DNA of 64,000 bases from Thermus antranikianii DSM 12462 (GTDB lineage Bacteria > Deinococcota > Deinococci > Deinococcales > Thermaceae): positions 37,467 through 101,466 of the forward strand of contig NZ_KE384104.1 in the NCBI RefSeq assembly GCF_000423905.1, in the 5' to 3' direction. This document shows positions 19,065 through 26,479 of the stretch, piece by piece. The position numbers were made by a program, and so were the translations under genes. Each line of letters begins with the position of its first letter. The first letter of the stretch is position 1. A model generated the notes under the pieces. The model ran no database searches. It was not told the DNA's origin and worked only from the letters and a program-made list of their open reading frames with translations.

Positions 19065-19711
19065 GGACGCCTCCTTTCGCCAAATCCCTCTCCAAGGAGC
19101 CCGGTGACCCCTGCCAGGAAGAGGCCCCAGGCCGTCTGGCCCAGGAGGTGGAAGCCCAGGGCCACCCCGCCCGCCAGCAGGGCCACGGGGTTCTTCAGGT
19201 GGGGCAGGGCCAGGAGGAAGAAAAGGGCGGGAAGGGCGAAGGAAAGGGCCTCCCCCAAACCCGGGAAGGCCAAGAGCCCCTGGGCCCCCAAGACCCCGAG
19301 GGCGGTGCCCAGGTTCCAGGAGAGGTAGGCCCCGAGGCCCAAGCCCAGGAAGTAGCCCCGCCTTTCCCCTGGGGGAAGGCCCGGGAGGGCCCTCAAAGCC
19401 ACGGCGAAGACCTCATCGGTGAGAAAGAAGGCCTCTAGGGGACCTCCCCTCAGGTAGGGCCTCAGGGCGGGGCCGTAGAAGGCGTGGCGCAGGTTGAGGA
19501 GAAGCCCCAAAAGGGCCGCCAACAAGGGCGGGACCCCCTGGGCCAAAAGCCCCACCAGGGCGAACTGGCTGGCCCCGGCGAAGACCAGGAGAGAGGTGAG
19601 CTGGATCCAAAGGGGGCTGAGCCCCGCCTGCGCCCCCAAAGCGCCGAAGGCCACGGCCACGGGGAAATACCCCAAGGCGATGGGCCAAGCTGCCCGTAGC
19701 CCCCGCTTCAT
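19061..19711 (-). CDS. azlC: AzlC family branched-chain amino acid exporter large subunit
   Basis: A 216-aa inner-membrane protein with about six hydrophobic spans. The N-terminus AAWPIALGYFPVAVAFGALG and SLLVFAGASQFALVGLL (about 50-66) are AzlC hallmarks, as is LLLNLRHAFYGPAL. The ATG at 19711 is chosen over the longer reading because GAGGAGG lies upstream and the ATG overlaps the stop of the preceding XRE-fusion gene (ATGA), implying translational coupling. Confidence 0.87.
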   Translation of the reverse strand: MKRGLRAAWPIALGYFPVAVAFGALGAQAGLSPLWIQLTSLLVFAGASQFALVGLLAQGVPPLLAALLGLLLNLRHAFYGPALRPYLRGGPLEAFFLTDEVFAVALRALPGLPPGERRGYFLGLGLGAYLSWNLGTALGVLGAQGLLAFPGLGEALSFALPALFFLLALPHLKNPVALLAGGVALGFHLLGQTAWGLFLAGVTGLLGEGFGERRRP

Positions 19712-21423
19712 TTGGGCCTCCTCAGGAGGAAGAGGTGGGTGCCCCCGTCCCAAGAACCGCGGCCATGGGTGGCAAACAAACGGTGGTGGTGCTCCAGCTC
19801 AAAGCCCACGGCAAAGGCCAGCTCCAAAAAACGGCGGGGATAGGTCTTGGTCTCCACCTCGTAGTCCAGCCCGGCCAGAAGGGCCTGGAGCTCCAGCCGC
19901 GCAAAGGTAGCGAAGGCATCGGAACGCGTTTCAAGGTCTTGCAGAGCCTCCTCGGCCAAGGCCCTAAGGCCTCGGGACTTTCCTTGCAAGGCTAGCAGGC
20001 GTAAAGCCCAAAGGGCCTCCGTTTCCTCCAAGGGAAAGGGGAGCAGGTAGGCCGTGTGGTGAAGCACCAGGTTCCGGGCCCGCTCCTCTCGGGTGGTGAA
20101 GGGACGCAAAAACTCGTCCGCCACCGCCAAAAGGCCCCCAGGGCGCAGGAGCCGGTAAGCCTTCTCTAAGAAGCGCCACGTGGACATGTGGTGGCTGGCC
20201 CCCACGCAGACGATCAGGGGAAAGGTTTCCTCCGGATCCAAAAGGGTGAAATCCTCAGGCAACACCTCCACGCCTGGGATCAACTGGGCCAGGGCTTGCC
20301 TCGAGGCCGGACTGGGTTCCACCGCCACCGGCTCCAAATGGGGCAACAGCTCCAAGAGCAGGAGAAGGTGATGCCCAGGCCCCGTGCCCACGTCCAAAAA
20401 CCTTCCCCTCTCCAGGCCCACGGCCTGCAACCCATAGGCCAGAAAAAGGGGCTGCCTGGCGTAGCCGGGATGGAGGAGTTCCACCCGGGCGTAGAGGTCC
20501 ACCGAGATACGACTTTCCCCATTCTCTTCCTTTGAAGAGCCCACAGGAGGCCGCGCGGTTTGGACGAGAAGAGAGGCCGGGTCGGCCACTTCCCCCTTAA
20601 GGAGCAACCCCTCCCAAGCCAGGGTGCGTAGGAGGAGGCTGGGGCTTTGCCCATGGGACCTCAGATCTTCTGTAGGGGCATGGAGGAGGGCCAAGGCCTC
20701 GCCCAAAAGCCCCTGGGCCTCGAGGCGGGGTAAGGAGGCCAAAGGGAGGCTAAAGAGGTAGGTGCGGTTTGCGCCCCAACGAACAAAAACCCCTTCCTGG
20801 AACCCCGGCGCAAGCCAGCGGCCTTCCAAGGCCAGACCCCCCACCCCTAGGCTCACCTCCCGCAGGGCCAAGGAGGCCTTCTCCGGGCTACCGGCCTCCC
20901 CTTGCGGCCGGGGAGGCAGTGGGTAGTGCAGGAAAACCAGGAGGCTCGCCCCCTCCTCGCTGGCGTACACATGGGGTTCATCCCCAGCGAACTCCACCTC
21001 TTCCCCCGGCCCCACCTCCCTGCCTGGAGGCGGTCCCACCCTGGCCTTCCCCCTTAGGCCGATGACCCGCTCACGAAGCCCCCGCTCGTGCGCCTCCGCC
21101 CAACGCACAGAACAGGGGGAGAGGTCCATACGGTACACCTCCAGCGGCTCACCCGACCGCCCTCGGGTTCGTTCAATAAGTTGAACCGTAACGCCCTCAT
21201 CGCCTACAGGGCGGGCTTGGACCAACTCACCAAAGGGCACCTCCAGGGCCTGGGCCAAGGCCCAAAGGGTGGCCAAGGTGGGGTTGGCGCGTCCCGCTTC
21301 CAAGGCGTGAAGAAGCGATTTCGCCACCCCGGCTTTGGCCGCCAAGCCAGACAGGGTCAGCCCCTTGGCCTGGCGCAACCGGCGGAGGTTTTGCCCCACT
21401 TCGTAGAACAGATCGTTCTTCAT
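19708..21423 (-). CDS. Fusion protein: XRE-type HTH, cupin-like region and SAM-dependent methyltransferase
   Basis: 571 aa from the ATG at 21423. Residues about 8-62 are an XRE helix-turn-helix (GLTLSGLAAKAGVAKSLLHA, then LEAGRANPTLATLWALA). Residues about 70-180 look like the cupin sensor common in XRE-cupin regulators (GPGEEVEFAGDEPHVYAS). A middle region (about 190-320) is unassigned. Residues about 335-500 are a class I methyltransferase with motif I GRFLDVGTGPGHH (about 341-353) and later AYRLLRPGGLLAVADEFLRP. The promoter is leaderless and flanked by palindromes. The gene overlaps azlC by four bases, suggesting it controls or works with the exporter. The reading frame is intact across all domains, so this is a true fusion. 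The methylation substrate is unknown. Confidence 0.8.
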   Translation of the reverse strand: MKNDLFYEVGQNLRRLRQAKGLTLSGLAAKAGVAKSLLHALEAGRANPTLATLWALAQALEVPFGELVQARPVGDEGVTVQLIERTRGRSGEPLEVYRMDLSPCSVRWAEAHERGLRERVIGLRGKARVGPPPGREVGPGEEVEFAGDEPHVYASEEGASLLVFLHYPLPPRPQGEAGSPEKASLALREVSLGVGGLALEGRWLAPGFQEGVFVRWGANRTYLFSLPLASLPRLEAQGLLGEALALLHAPTEDLRSHGQSPSLLLRTLAWEGLLLKGEVADPASLLVQTARPPVGSSKEENGESRISVDLYARVELLHPGYARQPLFLAYGLQAVGLERGRFLDVGTGPGHHLLLLLELLPHLEPVAVEPSPASRQALAQLIPGVEVLPEDFTLLDPEETFPLIVCVGASHHMSTWRFLEKAYRLLRPGGLLAVADEFLRPFTTREERARNLVLHHTAYLLPFPLEETEALWALRLLALQGKSRGLRALAEEALQDLETRSDAFATFARLELQALLAGLDYEVETKTYPRRFLELAFAVGFELEHHHRLFATHGRGSWDGGTHLFLLRRPK

Positions 21424-21430
21424 ACAGAAC

Positions 21431-21487
21431 ACCTTAGGGGGACGTCCCCCAAAGGTCAACCCTTCCCCTTCTCCCAGGGAGAAGGGG
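21431..21487 (-). promoter_or_regulatory. Promoter and palindromic operators of the XRE-methyltransferase fusion / azlCD operon
   Basis: On the minus strand TTGACC (21454-21459), a 17-base spacer and TAAGGT (21431-21436) lead to the ATG 7 bases on, a leaderless promoter. The spacer is filled by the perfect 14-bp palindrome GGGGGACGTCCCCC (21437-21450). Just upstream of the -35 lies a 23-base dyad with 11-bp perfect arms (21465-21475 and 21477-21487) around a single A. This layout suits auto-repression by the HTH protein. Confidence 0.7.
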
Positions 21488-21584
21488 CCCCCAACCTGGT
21501 TTTCCGGCGAATCTAAGGCGGGGTATAGGGCCGACCCAGCGGACCTGAGGAGAGAACCCGGGGTCTTTTCCCCGTACAGCGCAT

Positions 21585-21992
21585 TTAACCTGAGGGGCGG
21601 AAGCTCCGGATGAAGTCGCCGGGGGTGAGGACCCTTAGGGGGAGATCCTGACGGGCCATCAAGGGACCGAAGTGGCGGGTATCCCCGGTGAGGAGAACAG
21701 AAGCCCCTGCGGCCACGGCGGCGGCGAGGAAGGGAAGGTCTTTTTCGGGCACCAGGCCCTCCATCCAAGCCTCGCCTTTGGCTTCCGGCACCAAGCGCAC
21801 CACCTTGAGCCGGTCCTTGAGCCCTCTAAGGGCTTGGGGTCGTTTGCGCACGAGGTTTTCCCGGGCCTCCAGCAGGCAGTAAGGGCTTGTGGCCAGCCGG
21901 TACCTTCCCTTCCTGGCCCCCAGCCAGATCGCCTCAAACACCTCCCCCCCGAGGCTTGCCGAGAAAAGGACGTTGGCGTCCAAAAAGACCAA
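21585..21992 (-). CDS. PIN-domain toxin (VapC-like)
   Basis: 135 aa if read from the TTG at 21992, one base after the antitoxin stop (TGA-G-TTG). The start VFLDANVLFSASL gives the first PIN aspartate. LLEARENL (about 41-48) supplies a Glu, EKDLPFLAAAVAAGA an Asp, and LLTGDTRHFGPL (about 106-117) the last acidic residue. By family this is a Mg2+-dependent ribonuclease. The TTG start is inferred from the frame and from translational coupling; the upstream reading is shadow of the antitoxin gene. Confidence 0.8.
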   Translation of the reverse strand: MVFLDANVLFSASLGGEVFEAIWLGARKGRYRLATSPYCLLEARENLVRKRPQALRGLKDRLKVVRLVPEAKGEAWMEGLVPEKDLPFLAAAVAAGASVLLTGDTRHFGPLMARQDLPLRVLTPGDFIRSFRPSG

Positions 21993-21993
21993 C

Positions 21994-22239
21994 TCAGAGG
22001 CCCCAGGCCCGGCGGAAGGCATCCAGCTCCTCCGGGGTGACCTGGGCGTTTTCGGCGAACTCCCGGATGCGCTCCTCCGTGTAGAGCTCCACGGGCAACA
22101 CCACCGCAGGCTCCAAGACAACCCTGCCCGCTTCCACCCGGACCACCAAGGTGTCCCCCGGCTTCAAGCCCAAGGCCCGGCGTACCTCCGCGGGGAGGGT
22201 GATCTGGCCCCGTTTGGAGAGGGAGGTAAGCGCCTTCAT
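21994..22239 (-). CDS. AbrB/MazE-type antitoxin (VapB-like)
   Basis: An 81-aa protein. The N-terminus shows the swapped-hairpin DNA-binding domain: LTSLSKRGQITLPAEVRRAL then GLKPGDTLVVRVEAGRVVLEPA (about 4-46). The C-terminal half (LYTEERIREFAENAQVTPEELDAF) is helical and should wrap the PIN toxin. The ATG at 22239 is chosen because a TATACT box ends 6 bases upstream (leaderless) and family starts are here. It also likely represses its own promoter. Confidence 0.85.
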   Translation of the reverse strand: MKALTSLSKRGQITLPAEVRRALGLKPGDTLVVRVEAGRVVLEPAVVLPVELYTEERIREFAENAQVTPEELDAFRRAWGL

Positions 22240-22245
22240 GTTTTC

Positions 22246-22264
22246 AGTATATCCGAAGACCGGA
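22246..22264 (-). promoter_or_regulatory. vapBC-type promoter and small inverted repeat
   Basis: TATACT on the minus strand (22246-22251) is 6 bases from the antitoxin ATG. The inverted repeat TCCG (22252-22255) / CGGA (22261-22264) abuts the -10 box and is a candidate antitoxin operator. No clear -35 is present. Confidence 0.45.
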
Positions 22265-22320
22265 AATACAGAAGACCCCTCACAATAGCTCCCCGAGGGC
22301 CGAGACGTCTTTGCAGGGTA

Positions 22321-22349
22321 TTGATGAACCAATTCCCCACCATTAGCAT
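22321..22349 (+). promoter_or_regulatory. Promoter of the DndC-NurA-HerA cassette
   Basis: TTGATG (22321-22326), a 17-base spacer and TAGCAT (22344-22349) form a good sigma-A promoter. The predicted start is at or next to the ATG at 22356, which opens a 33-codon reading frame; the first large gene starts 85 bases further on. The promoter lies in the gap after the divergent antitoxin gene. Confidence 0.55.
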
Positions 22350-22355
22350 TGCGCC

Positions 22356-22457
22356 ATGAGGCGAACCGAGCACACTCCTTTGCTGGAACACACGCCCAAG
22401 GCGGGATGGGCAAAGTTCTGGATGCTTAAAGGAGGAGGCGATGAAGGTTTCCCTTGA
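22356..22457 (+). CDS. Candidate 33-aa leader ORF overlapping the DndC-like gene
   Basis: An ATG 6 bases after a TAGCAT box would be translated from a leaderless mRNA. The frame runs 33 codons and stops at 22455-22457, 17 bases inside the DndC-like gene, whose Shine-Dalgarno (AAAGGAGGAGGC) is covered by translating ribosomes. The peptide starts MRRTEHTPLLEHTPK and has no recognised domain. It could be a leader or coupling peptide or simply chance. The evidence is positional only. Confidence 0.35.
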   Translation: MRRTEHTPLLEHTPKAGWAKFWMLKGGGDEGFP

Positions 22458-23475
22458 AGCGCTGGCCGCGGGGATAGGGGAACCCTTTGGGTCTTTCGAC
22501 CTCAAAGAGGCCACAGACCTGGCCGAGCGCGCCCTCGAGGCCGCCCTCGTCCAGGGGGCCGAGGCCTTCGTCCTCACCTACTCGGGGGGCAAGGACTCCA
22601 CCGCCACCACCGTCCTCACCCTGGAGTGGTGGAAGCGCCGGGGGAAGCCCGTGGAGATCCACGTGGTCTACGCCGACACGGGGCTGGAGATCCCCACCCT
22701 CCACGCCCAGGCCCTGGCCTTCCTGGAGGCGGTGAAGAGGCTCCACCCCGGGGTCCACGTTCACACCGCCCGCCCCCGCCCCGAGGAGAGCTTCTGGGTC
22801 CAAATCATCGGCAAGGGCTACCCCCCGCCCCACAACCGCTTCCGCTGGTGCACCCGCAGGTTGAAGATCGCCCCCATGGACCGCCTGGTCCAGAGCCTTC
22901 CCGGGAAGAAGGCCATCCTCACGGGGGTGCGCTTCGGGGAGTCGGACGCCCGGGACCAGAGGCTCATCCTCTCTTGCTCCCGGGGCGGGGAGTGCGGCCA
23001 GGGGGTGCTCTTCCAGGAGGCCAAGCGCCTGAATGCCCTCTACGTGGCCCCCATCGCCTTCTGGCGGGAGTGCTTCGTGTGGGACTACCTGAACTTCGTG
23101 GCCCCCTCCCTGGGCTACCCCACGGAGGGCCTGGAGGCGGTCTACGGGGGCCGGGACACCCGCTTCGGGTGCTGGACCTGCACCGTGGTGCGGCGGGACA
23201 AGGCCATGGCGCGGGCCCTGGAGAACGGCCACGCCCACCTCCTCCCCCTCTACGAGTTCCGGGAGTGGCTTTGGGCGTGGACCCGGGATCCCCGGACCCG
23301 GGAGAAGCGGAAGGACGGCAAGCCCGGGAGGCTCACCCTGGAGGCCAGGCGGGAGGTGTACCGGAGGTTGAAGGAGGTGGAGGCGAAGCTCGGGATGGAG
23401 TTCCTCACTTCCGAGGAGGAGGCGCTCATTCAGAAGCTGTGGCGTTCCGGGAGGTACAATGGAAAACGCAGGTGA
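22441..23475 (+). CDS. DndC-like phosphoadenosine-phosphosulfate-reductase-family protein
   Basis: 344 aa. The PP-loop ATP-pyrophosphatase motif is TYSGGKDSTATTV (SGGKDST at 48-54). It lacks the CysH redox tail and instead carries DndC-type cysteines: RFRWCTRRLKIAP (about 135-147), a Cys pair in SCSRGGECGQG, and RFGCWTCTVVRRDKA (about 240-254), probably binding an iron-sulfur cluster. DndC activates DNA for sulfur insertion in phosphorothioation systems, and related domains occur in BREX-4. No dndA, B, D or E gene is in this window. Strong Shine-Dalgarno. First large gene of a three-gene cassette with NurA-like and HerA-like genes. Confidence 0.83.
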   Translation: MKVSLEALAAGIGEPFGSFDLKEATDLAERALEAALVQGAEAFVLTYSGGKDSTATTVLTLEWWKRRGKPVEIHVVYADTGLEIPTLHAQALAFLEAVKRLHPGVHVHTARPRPEESFWVQIIGKGYPPPHNRFRWCTRRLKIAPMDRLVQSLPGKKAILTGVRFGESDARDQRLILSCSRGGECGQGVLFQEAKRLNALYVAPIAFWRECFVWDYLNFVAPSLGYPTEGLEAVYGGRDTRFGCWTCTVVRRDKAMARALENGHAHLLPLYEFREWLWAWTRDPRTREKRKDGKPGRLTLEARREVYRRLKEVEAKLGMEFLTSEEEALIQKLWRSGRYNGKRR

Positions 23476-23481
23476 ACTCCT

Positions 23482-24609
23482 ATGCCGTATGCGGGAGAAG
23501 GAAGCAATCCCCTTGGCCTCAAGGACTTCCTTGACGATCTCAGGCTAGACCACTACCAGGATCTCCTGCGCGAGCTAGACGAGCTTTACCAAAAACTCAA
23601 GCAGGAGCGCCAAGTGCCCTTGCACGGGGACGGGGAGGCCTACCCTCTCCTCACCCTCACCGTGGACGGAGGCGAGGGACGCGCCTTCGAAGAGCTTCCG
23701 CTCCTCTCCTTCGGCCTCGTGCGCGTTGCCGCAGTGGGGGTGAAGGGTTTCCGCCTACCCTCCATCGCCCACCTCCTCCCTGGGTATGAAGTCCTACGGG
23801 ATCCCAAGGGCTACCTGGAAGGTCTCCTCGAGCGCTCCGAAGAAAGCCCCGCCGCTGATGCTTTGAAGACCTTCTTCCGGGCCACAGGCATCTCCCTGGA
23901 GGATCTGGGAGAATACTACACCAAGGACCTCAGGGCCTTCATGGGGATCTTCCGGGACGTCCTGGAGTGGGCCTACCTGGTTTGGGGGGTGGAGAAGGTC
24001 TTGCAGGAAAGTTACAAAGACTACCTTTTCATCAAAGACGGGCGCCTTGCGCAATTGGGCGTCAGAGAGAGTTTCCGCTCTAAACTACAGAACTACTTCG
24101 CAAGGAAGCACCTCCTTCTTGCTGGGGTCACCAAACGCTCCCGCCTCCTCGCTGAAGGCCTCACCTCCTTGGTGATGGCGAGGCTTTTCGCCGAAGCCAG
24201 GGGAACCTTCGTGCTCCAGGTCCCCCAGGAACTCATGGAGAAGGCTTACCGCTACGAGCGCCAGTGGAACGCCGACCTCGAGGGAGCCTTCGTCATGGGC
24301 AGGCGTTACGTGGCGCGCCTCCTTGAGGACACCTTTAGACCTCAGGAGGGTGTGGCCATCTTTGATCTCCCCCCCTACTTGGGGGAGGAGGATGCCGTTA
24401 AGGTAGCCCGAAGCCTAAGGGCACACCGTAGCGTCCTCTATGGGGGGAGTGTGGGAACGGTGGTAGAGGCCCACGGGAGGGCCTCCGTGGCCAGGTCCAT
24501 CCCTCGCAGGATGGAGGAGGAGATCCTCGCTCGGTTCAGAAAGGCCTTTGGCGAAGATCTCGCCAAGAAGCTCACTGAATGGCTCAGGCTGGCAGACAGG
24601 GAGGACTGA
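23482..24609 (+). CDS. NurA-like nuclease
   Basis: 375 aa. The family's N-terminal acidic motif is LTVDGGEGRAFEELPLLSFG (about 53-72). The middle has YLFIKDGRLAQLGVRESF, like the second NurA aspartate motif, followed by LLLAGVTKRSRLLAEGLTS, the 'GVxKxS' region. The C-terminal half carries PQEGVAIFDLPPYLG. NurA is a 5'-3' exonuclease/endonuclease that works in a ring with HerA. The gene is 6 bases after the DndC-like gene and 1 base before the HerA-like gene. Assignment rests on motif order and HerA adjacency. Confidence 0.75.
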   Translation: MPYAGEGSNPLGLKDFLDDLRLDHYQDLLRELDELYQKLKQERQVPLHGDGEAYPLLTLTVDGGEGRAFEELPLLSFGLVRVAAVGVKGFRLPSIAHLLPGYEVLRDPKGYLEGLLERSEESPAADALKTFFRATGISLEDLGEYYTKDLRAFMGIFRDVLEWAYLVWGVEKVLQESYKDYLFIKDGRLAQLGVRESFRSKLQNYFARKHLLLAGVTKRSRLLAEGLTSLVMARLFAEARGTFVLQVPQELMEKAYRYERQWNADLEGAFVMGRRYVARLLEDTFRPQEGVAIFDLPPYLGEEDAVKVARSLRAHRSVLYGGSVGTVVEAHGRASVARSIPRRMEEEILARFRKAFGEDLAKKLTEWLRLADRED

Positions 24610-24610
24610 G

Positions 24611-26371
24611 ATGGCCGAAAGCCCCATCGGCGTGGTGGTGTCTTCCAGGCGGAACGGCCCTTGGGCGGAGCTCACCTTAGTGCTCACCCCCCAGGAGCTG
24701 GACCAAGGCAAGCGCCTCCTCCTAGGCGAACTCGTTCGCGTTTCTTCTGGCGGGAAAGACTACGTGGGCATGGTTTTAGACGGCTACTACGAGCCCGTGG
24801 GGCGTAGCGACCCCACCTATACCCTCGCTCTGGCCCACATCAATCAGGTGGACCTGGAGAAGGAGGACCCTTGGGCGCGAAAGGAAGTCAACTTCTACCA
24901 CCACCGGATCGTCCTCCTAGGGAGGGTCGTGCAGGGAGGGCTCTTCGCCCCCTCCACCCGCCTGCTCCCCCCCGTGGTGGAGGCTCGGGTCTACCGCATG
25001 ACGGAGGAGGAACTCCAAAGGTTGCTCGCCGCCGAGGTCAGAACCTCAGGGAGCGTTAAGGCCGAGGGGAAGAGGAGGTACGCCTTCGGCCACCTGGCCT
25101 ACGGCCTAGAAGAAGGCGGGGAGTATCCAGAGGTGGTGAAGGAGGTGGACCCCGCCCTCTTCGTGGGCAGAAGGACGGCCAACTTCGGCAAGACGGGCTT
25201 CGGGAAGAGCAACGAGAACAAGGTCATCCTCACCCTTTTGGCCCACGCCTTTCCCCGGGTGGGGATGTTGATCCTGGACCAGAACGCCGAGTACCTCCTC
25301 CAGACGGAGGCCACCACCTCCCCGGGCCTCGCCCAGGCCTTCAAGGCGCTGGGGATTCGGGGCCGGATCCGCTTCTACACCGCCAGGGAGGAGGCCTGGG
25401 CGAGGAGGTTGAAGGAACACCTGGGGACGGAGTGGAGGGAGTACGTGGAGGTCTTGCCCCTTAAAGTGGACTTCTACCACTTCCCCGAGCTGGCCGTGGC
25501 CCTCGCCTACCAGAGGCGTCGCCTCCAGGGGGCAGAGCCTCCCCAGTACCTGGAGAACGCCTTTTACAACCTCGAGGACTGGAAGCATATCCCCGACCGC
25601 ATGGCCTACGTCTACGGGGCGCTTCGGAAAGCGGGCCTCACCCCTCGCAAGGGCCTCAAAATAAAGTACAAGAACGAAAACTACGACATATCCGAAGAGA
25701 AGTCTTGGGGCAACCTCCAAGAGGCCATGGAGAACAACAGCCAGCGAGGGGACAATAAGGGAGGGGCGAGGGAGCTCTACAGCCGGGCCAAGGTCTTCTC
25801 TTTCCTCCGCGCTTTCCACGCGCCTGGAAAGGAGGCGAACTTCCTCGAAACTATCAAAGAGGATCTCCTCGGGGAGAAAACCGAGGGAGAAGGTAAGGTG
25901 GTCATCCTCGACCTTCCTTCCCTGGGCGAGGCCGCCGACTTCTTCACCTTGCGCCTCATGGACCTCCTTTTCGACAGGGCCGTAGAACTCTACGGCAAGC
26001 GCCAGGCCAACTTCCTCGTGGTCCTGGAAGAGGCCCACAACTTCCTGGAGGACAAGGCAGGGATCTTCTACCGCGTGGCCAAGGAGGGGAGGAAGTACGG
26101 CATAGGAATGCTGTACTCCACTCAGTCCCCCGCCAGCATCCCCATGGAGATACTCTCCCAGACGGAAAACTTTCTGGTGAAGCACCTCTCCAGCGAGGAG
26201 GACGTGAAAGTCCTCAAGAGGGCTAAAGCTCCTTTTGCCTTTGTGGCCGACTTTCTCCTCTCTGAGCCCATAATAGGCTACTCCTATGTTTACTTCGAGC
26301 CTTATCAGCCTTTCGTGGTCCCACTGCGGGTCAAACTCTTGGAGCATGTCCTCAAAAGCCTCGACTCGTGA
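24611..26371 (+). CDS. HerA-like hexameric DNA translocase ATPase
   Basis: 586 aa from the ATG at 24611, one base after the NurA-like stop. An N-terminal HAS-barrel-like region (VVVSSRRNGPWAELTLVLTP) precedes Walker A NFGKTGFGKSNENK (about 190-203). Walker B is FLVVLEEAHNFLED (about 467-480), followed by the sensor-like GIGMLYSTQSPASIP. HerA hexamers pump DNA into NurA. The insert between the Walker motifs (about 330-420) has more Asn, Lys and Tyr codons than neighbouring genes, a hint of horizontal transfer. It could alternatively be the genome's repair HerA. Confidence 0.85.
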   Translation: MAESPIGVVVSSRRNGPWAELTLVLTPQELDQGKRLLLGELVRVSSGGKDYVGMVLDGYYEPVGRSDPTYTLALAHINQVDLEKEDPWARKEVNFYHHRIVLLGRVVQGGLFAPSTRLLPPVVEARVYRMTEEELQRLLAAEVRTSGSVKAEGKRRYAFGHLAYGLEEGGEYPEVVKEVDPALFVGRRTANFGKTGFGKSNENKVILTLLAHAFPRVGMLILDQNAEYLLQTEATTSPGLAQAFKALGIRGRIRFYTAREEAWARRLKEHLGTEWREYVEVLPLKVDFYHFPELAVALAYQRRRLQGAEPPQYLENAFYNLEDWKHIPDRMAYVYGALRKAGLTPRKGLKIKYKNENYDISEEKSWGNLQEAMENNSQRGDNKGGARELYSRAKVFSFLRAFHAPGKEANFLETIKEDLLGEKTEGEGKVVILDLPSLGEAADFFTLRLMDLLFDRAVELYGKRQANFLVVLEEAHNFLEDKAGIFYRVAKEGRKYGIGMLYSTQSPASIPMEILSQTENFLVKHLSSEEDVKVLKRAKAPFAFVADFLLSEPIIGYSYVYFEPYQPFVVPLRVKLLEHVLKSLDS

Positions 26372-26465
26372 CGAATACCCTTTTCCCCTGTTTCGTTTGC
26401 TCGCCTACCACCGGAAGTCTCCGCTAAGGCTTTTCCCCAGGACCCCCGTGCGGGCTTGCGCCGGT

Positions 26466-26479
26466 ATGGGGTGGTATCA
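26466..26479. repeat. Copy 2 of a 14-15-base motif at a minus-strand gene end
   Basis: ATGGGGTGGTATCAG occurs here and at 9262-9276. In both places it overlaps the TGA stop of a minus-strand gene (the methyltransferase and the HIBADH-family gene), so that strand reads TGA-TACCACCCCAT. This copy is followed on the minus strand by CCGGCGCAAGCCCGCACGGG; a shared CCGCACGGGGGT recurs near 29,391. It may be a dispersed 3'-end element. Confidence 0.5.

Noticed and set aside
22441..23475. Reading the PAPS-reductase-family gene as CysH of sulfate assimilation
   Set aside because: The CysH C-terminal redox Cys is not seen, the DndC-type GCWTC and WCTRRLK motifs are present, and no sulfate-assimilation genes adjoin it.
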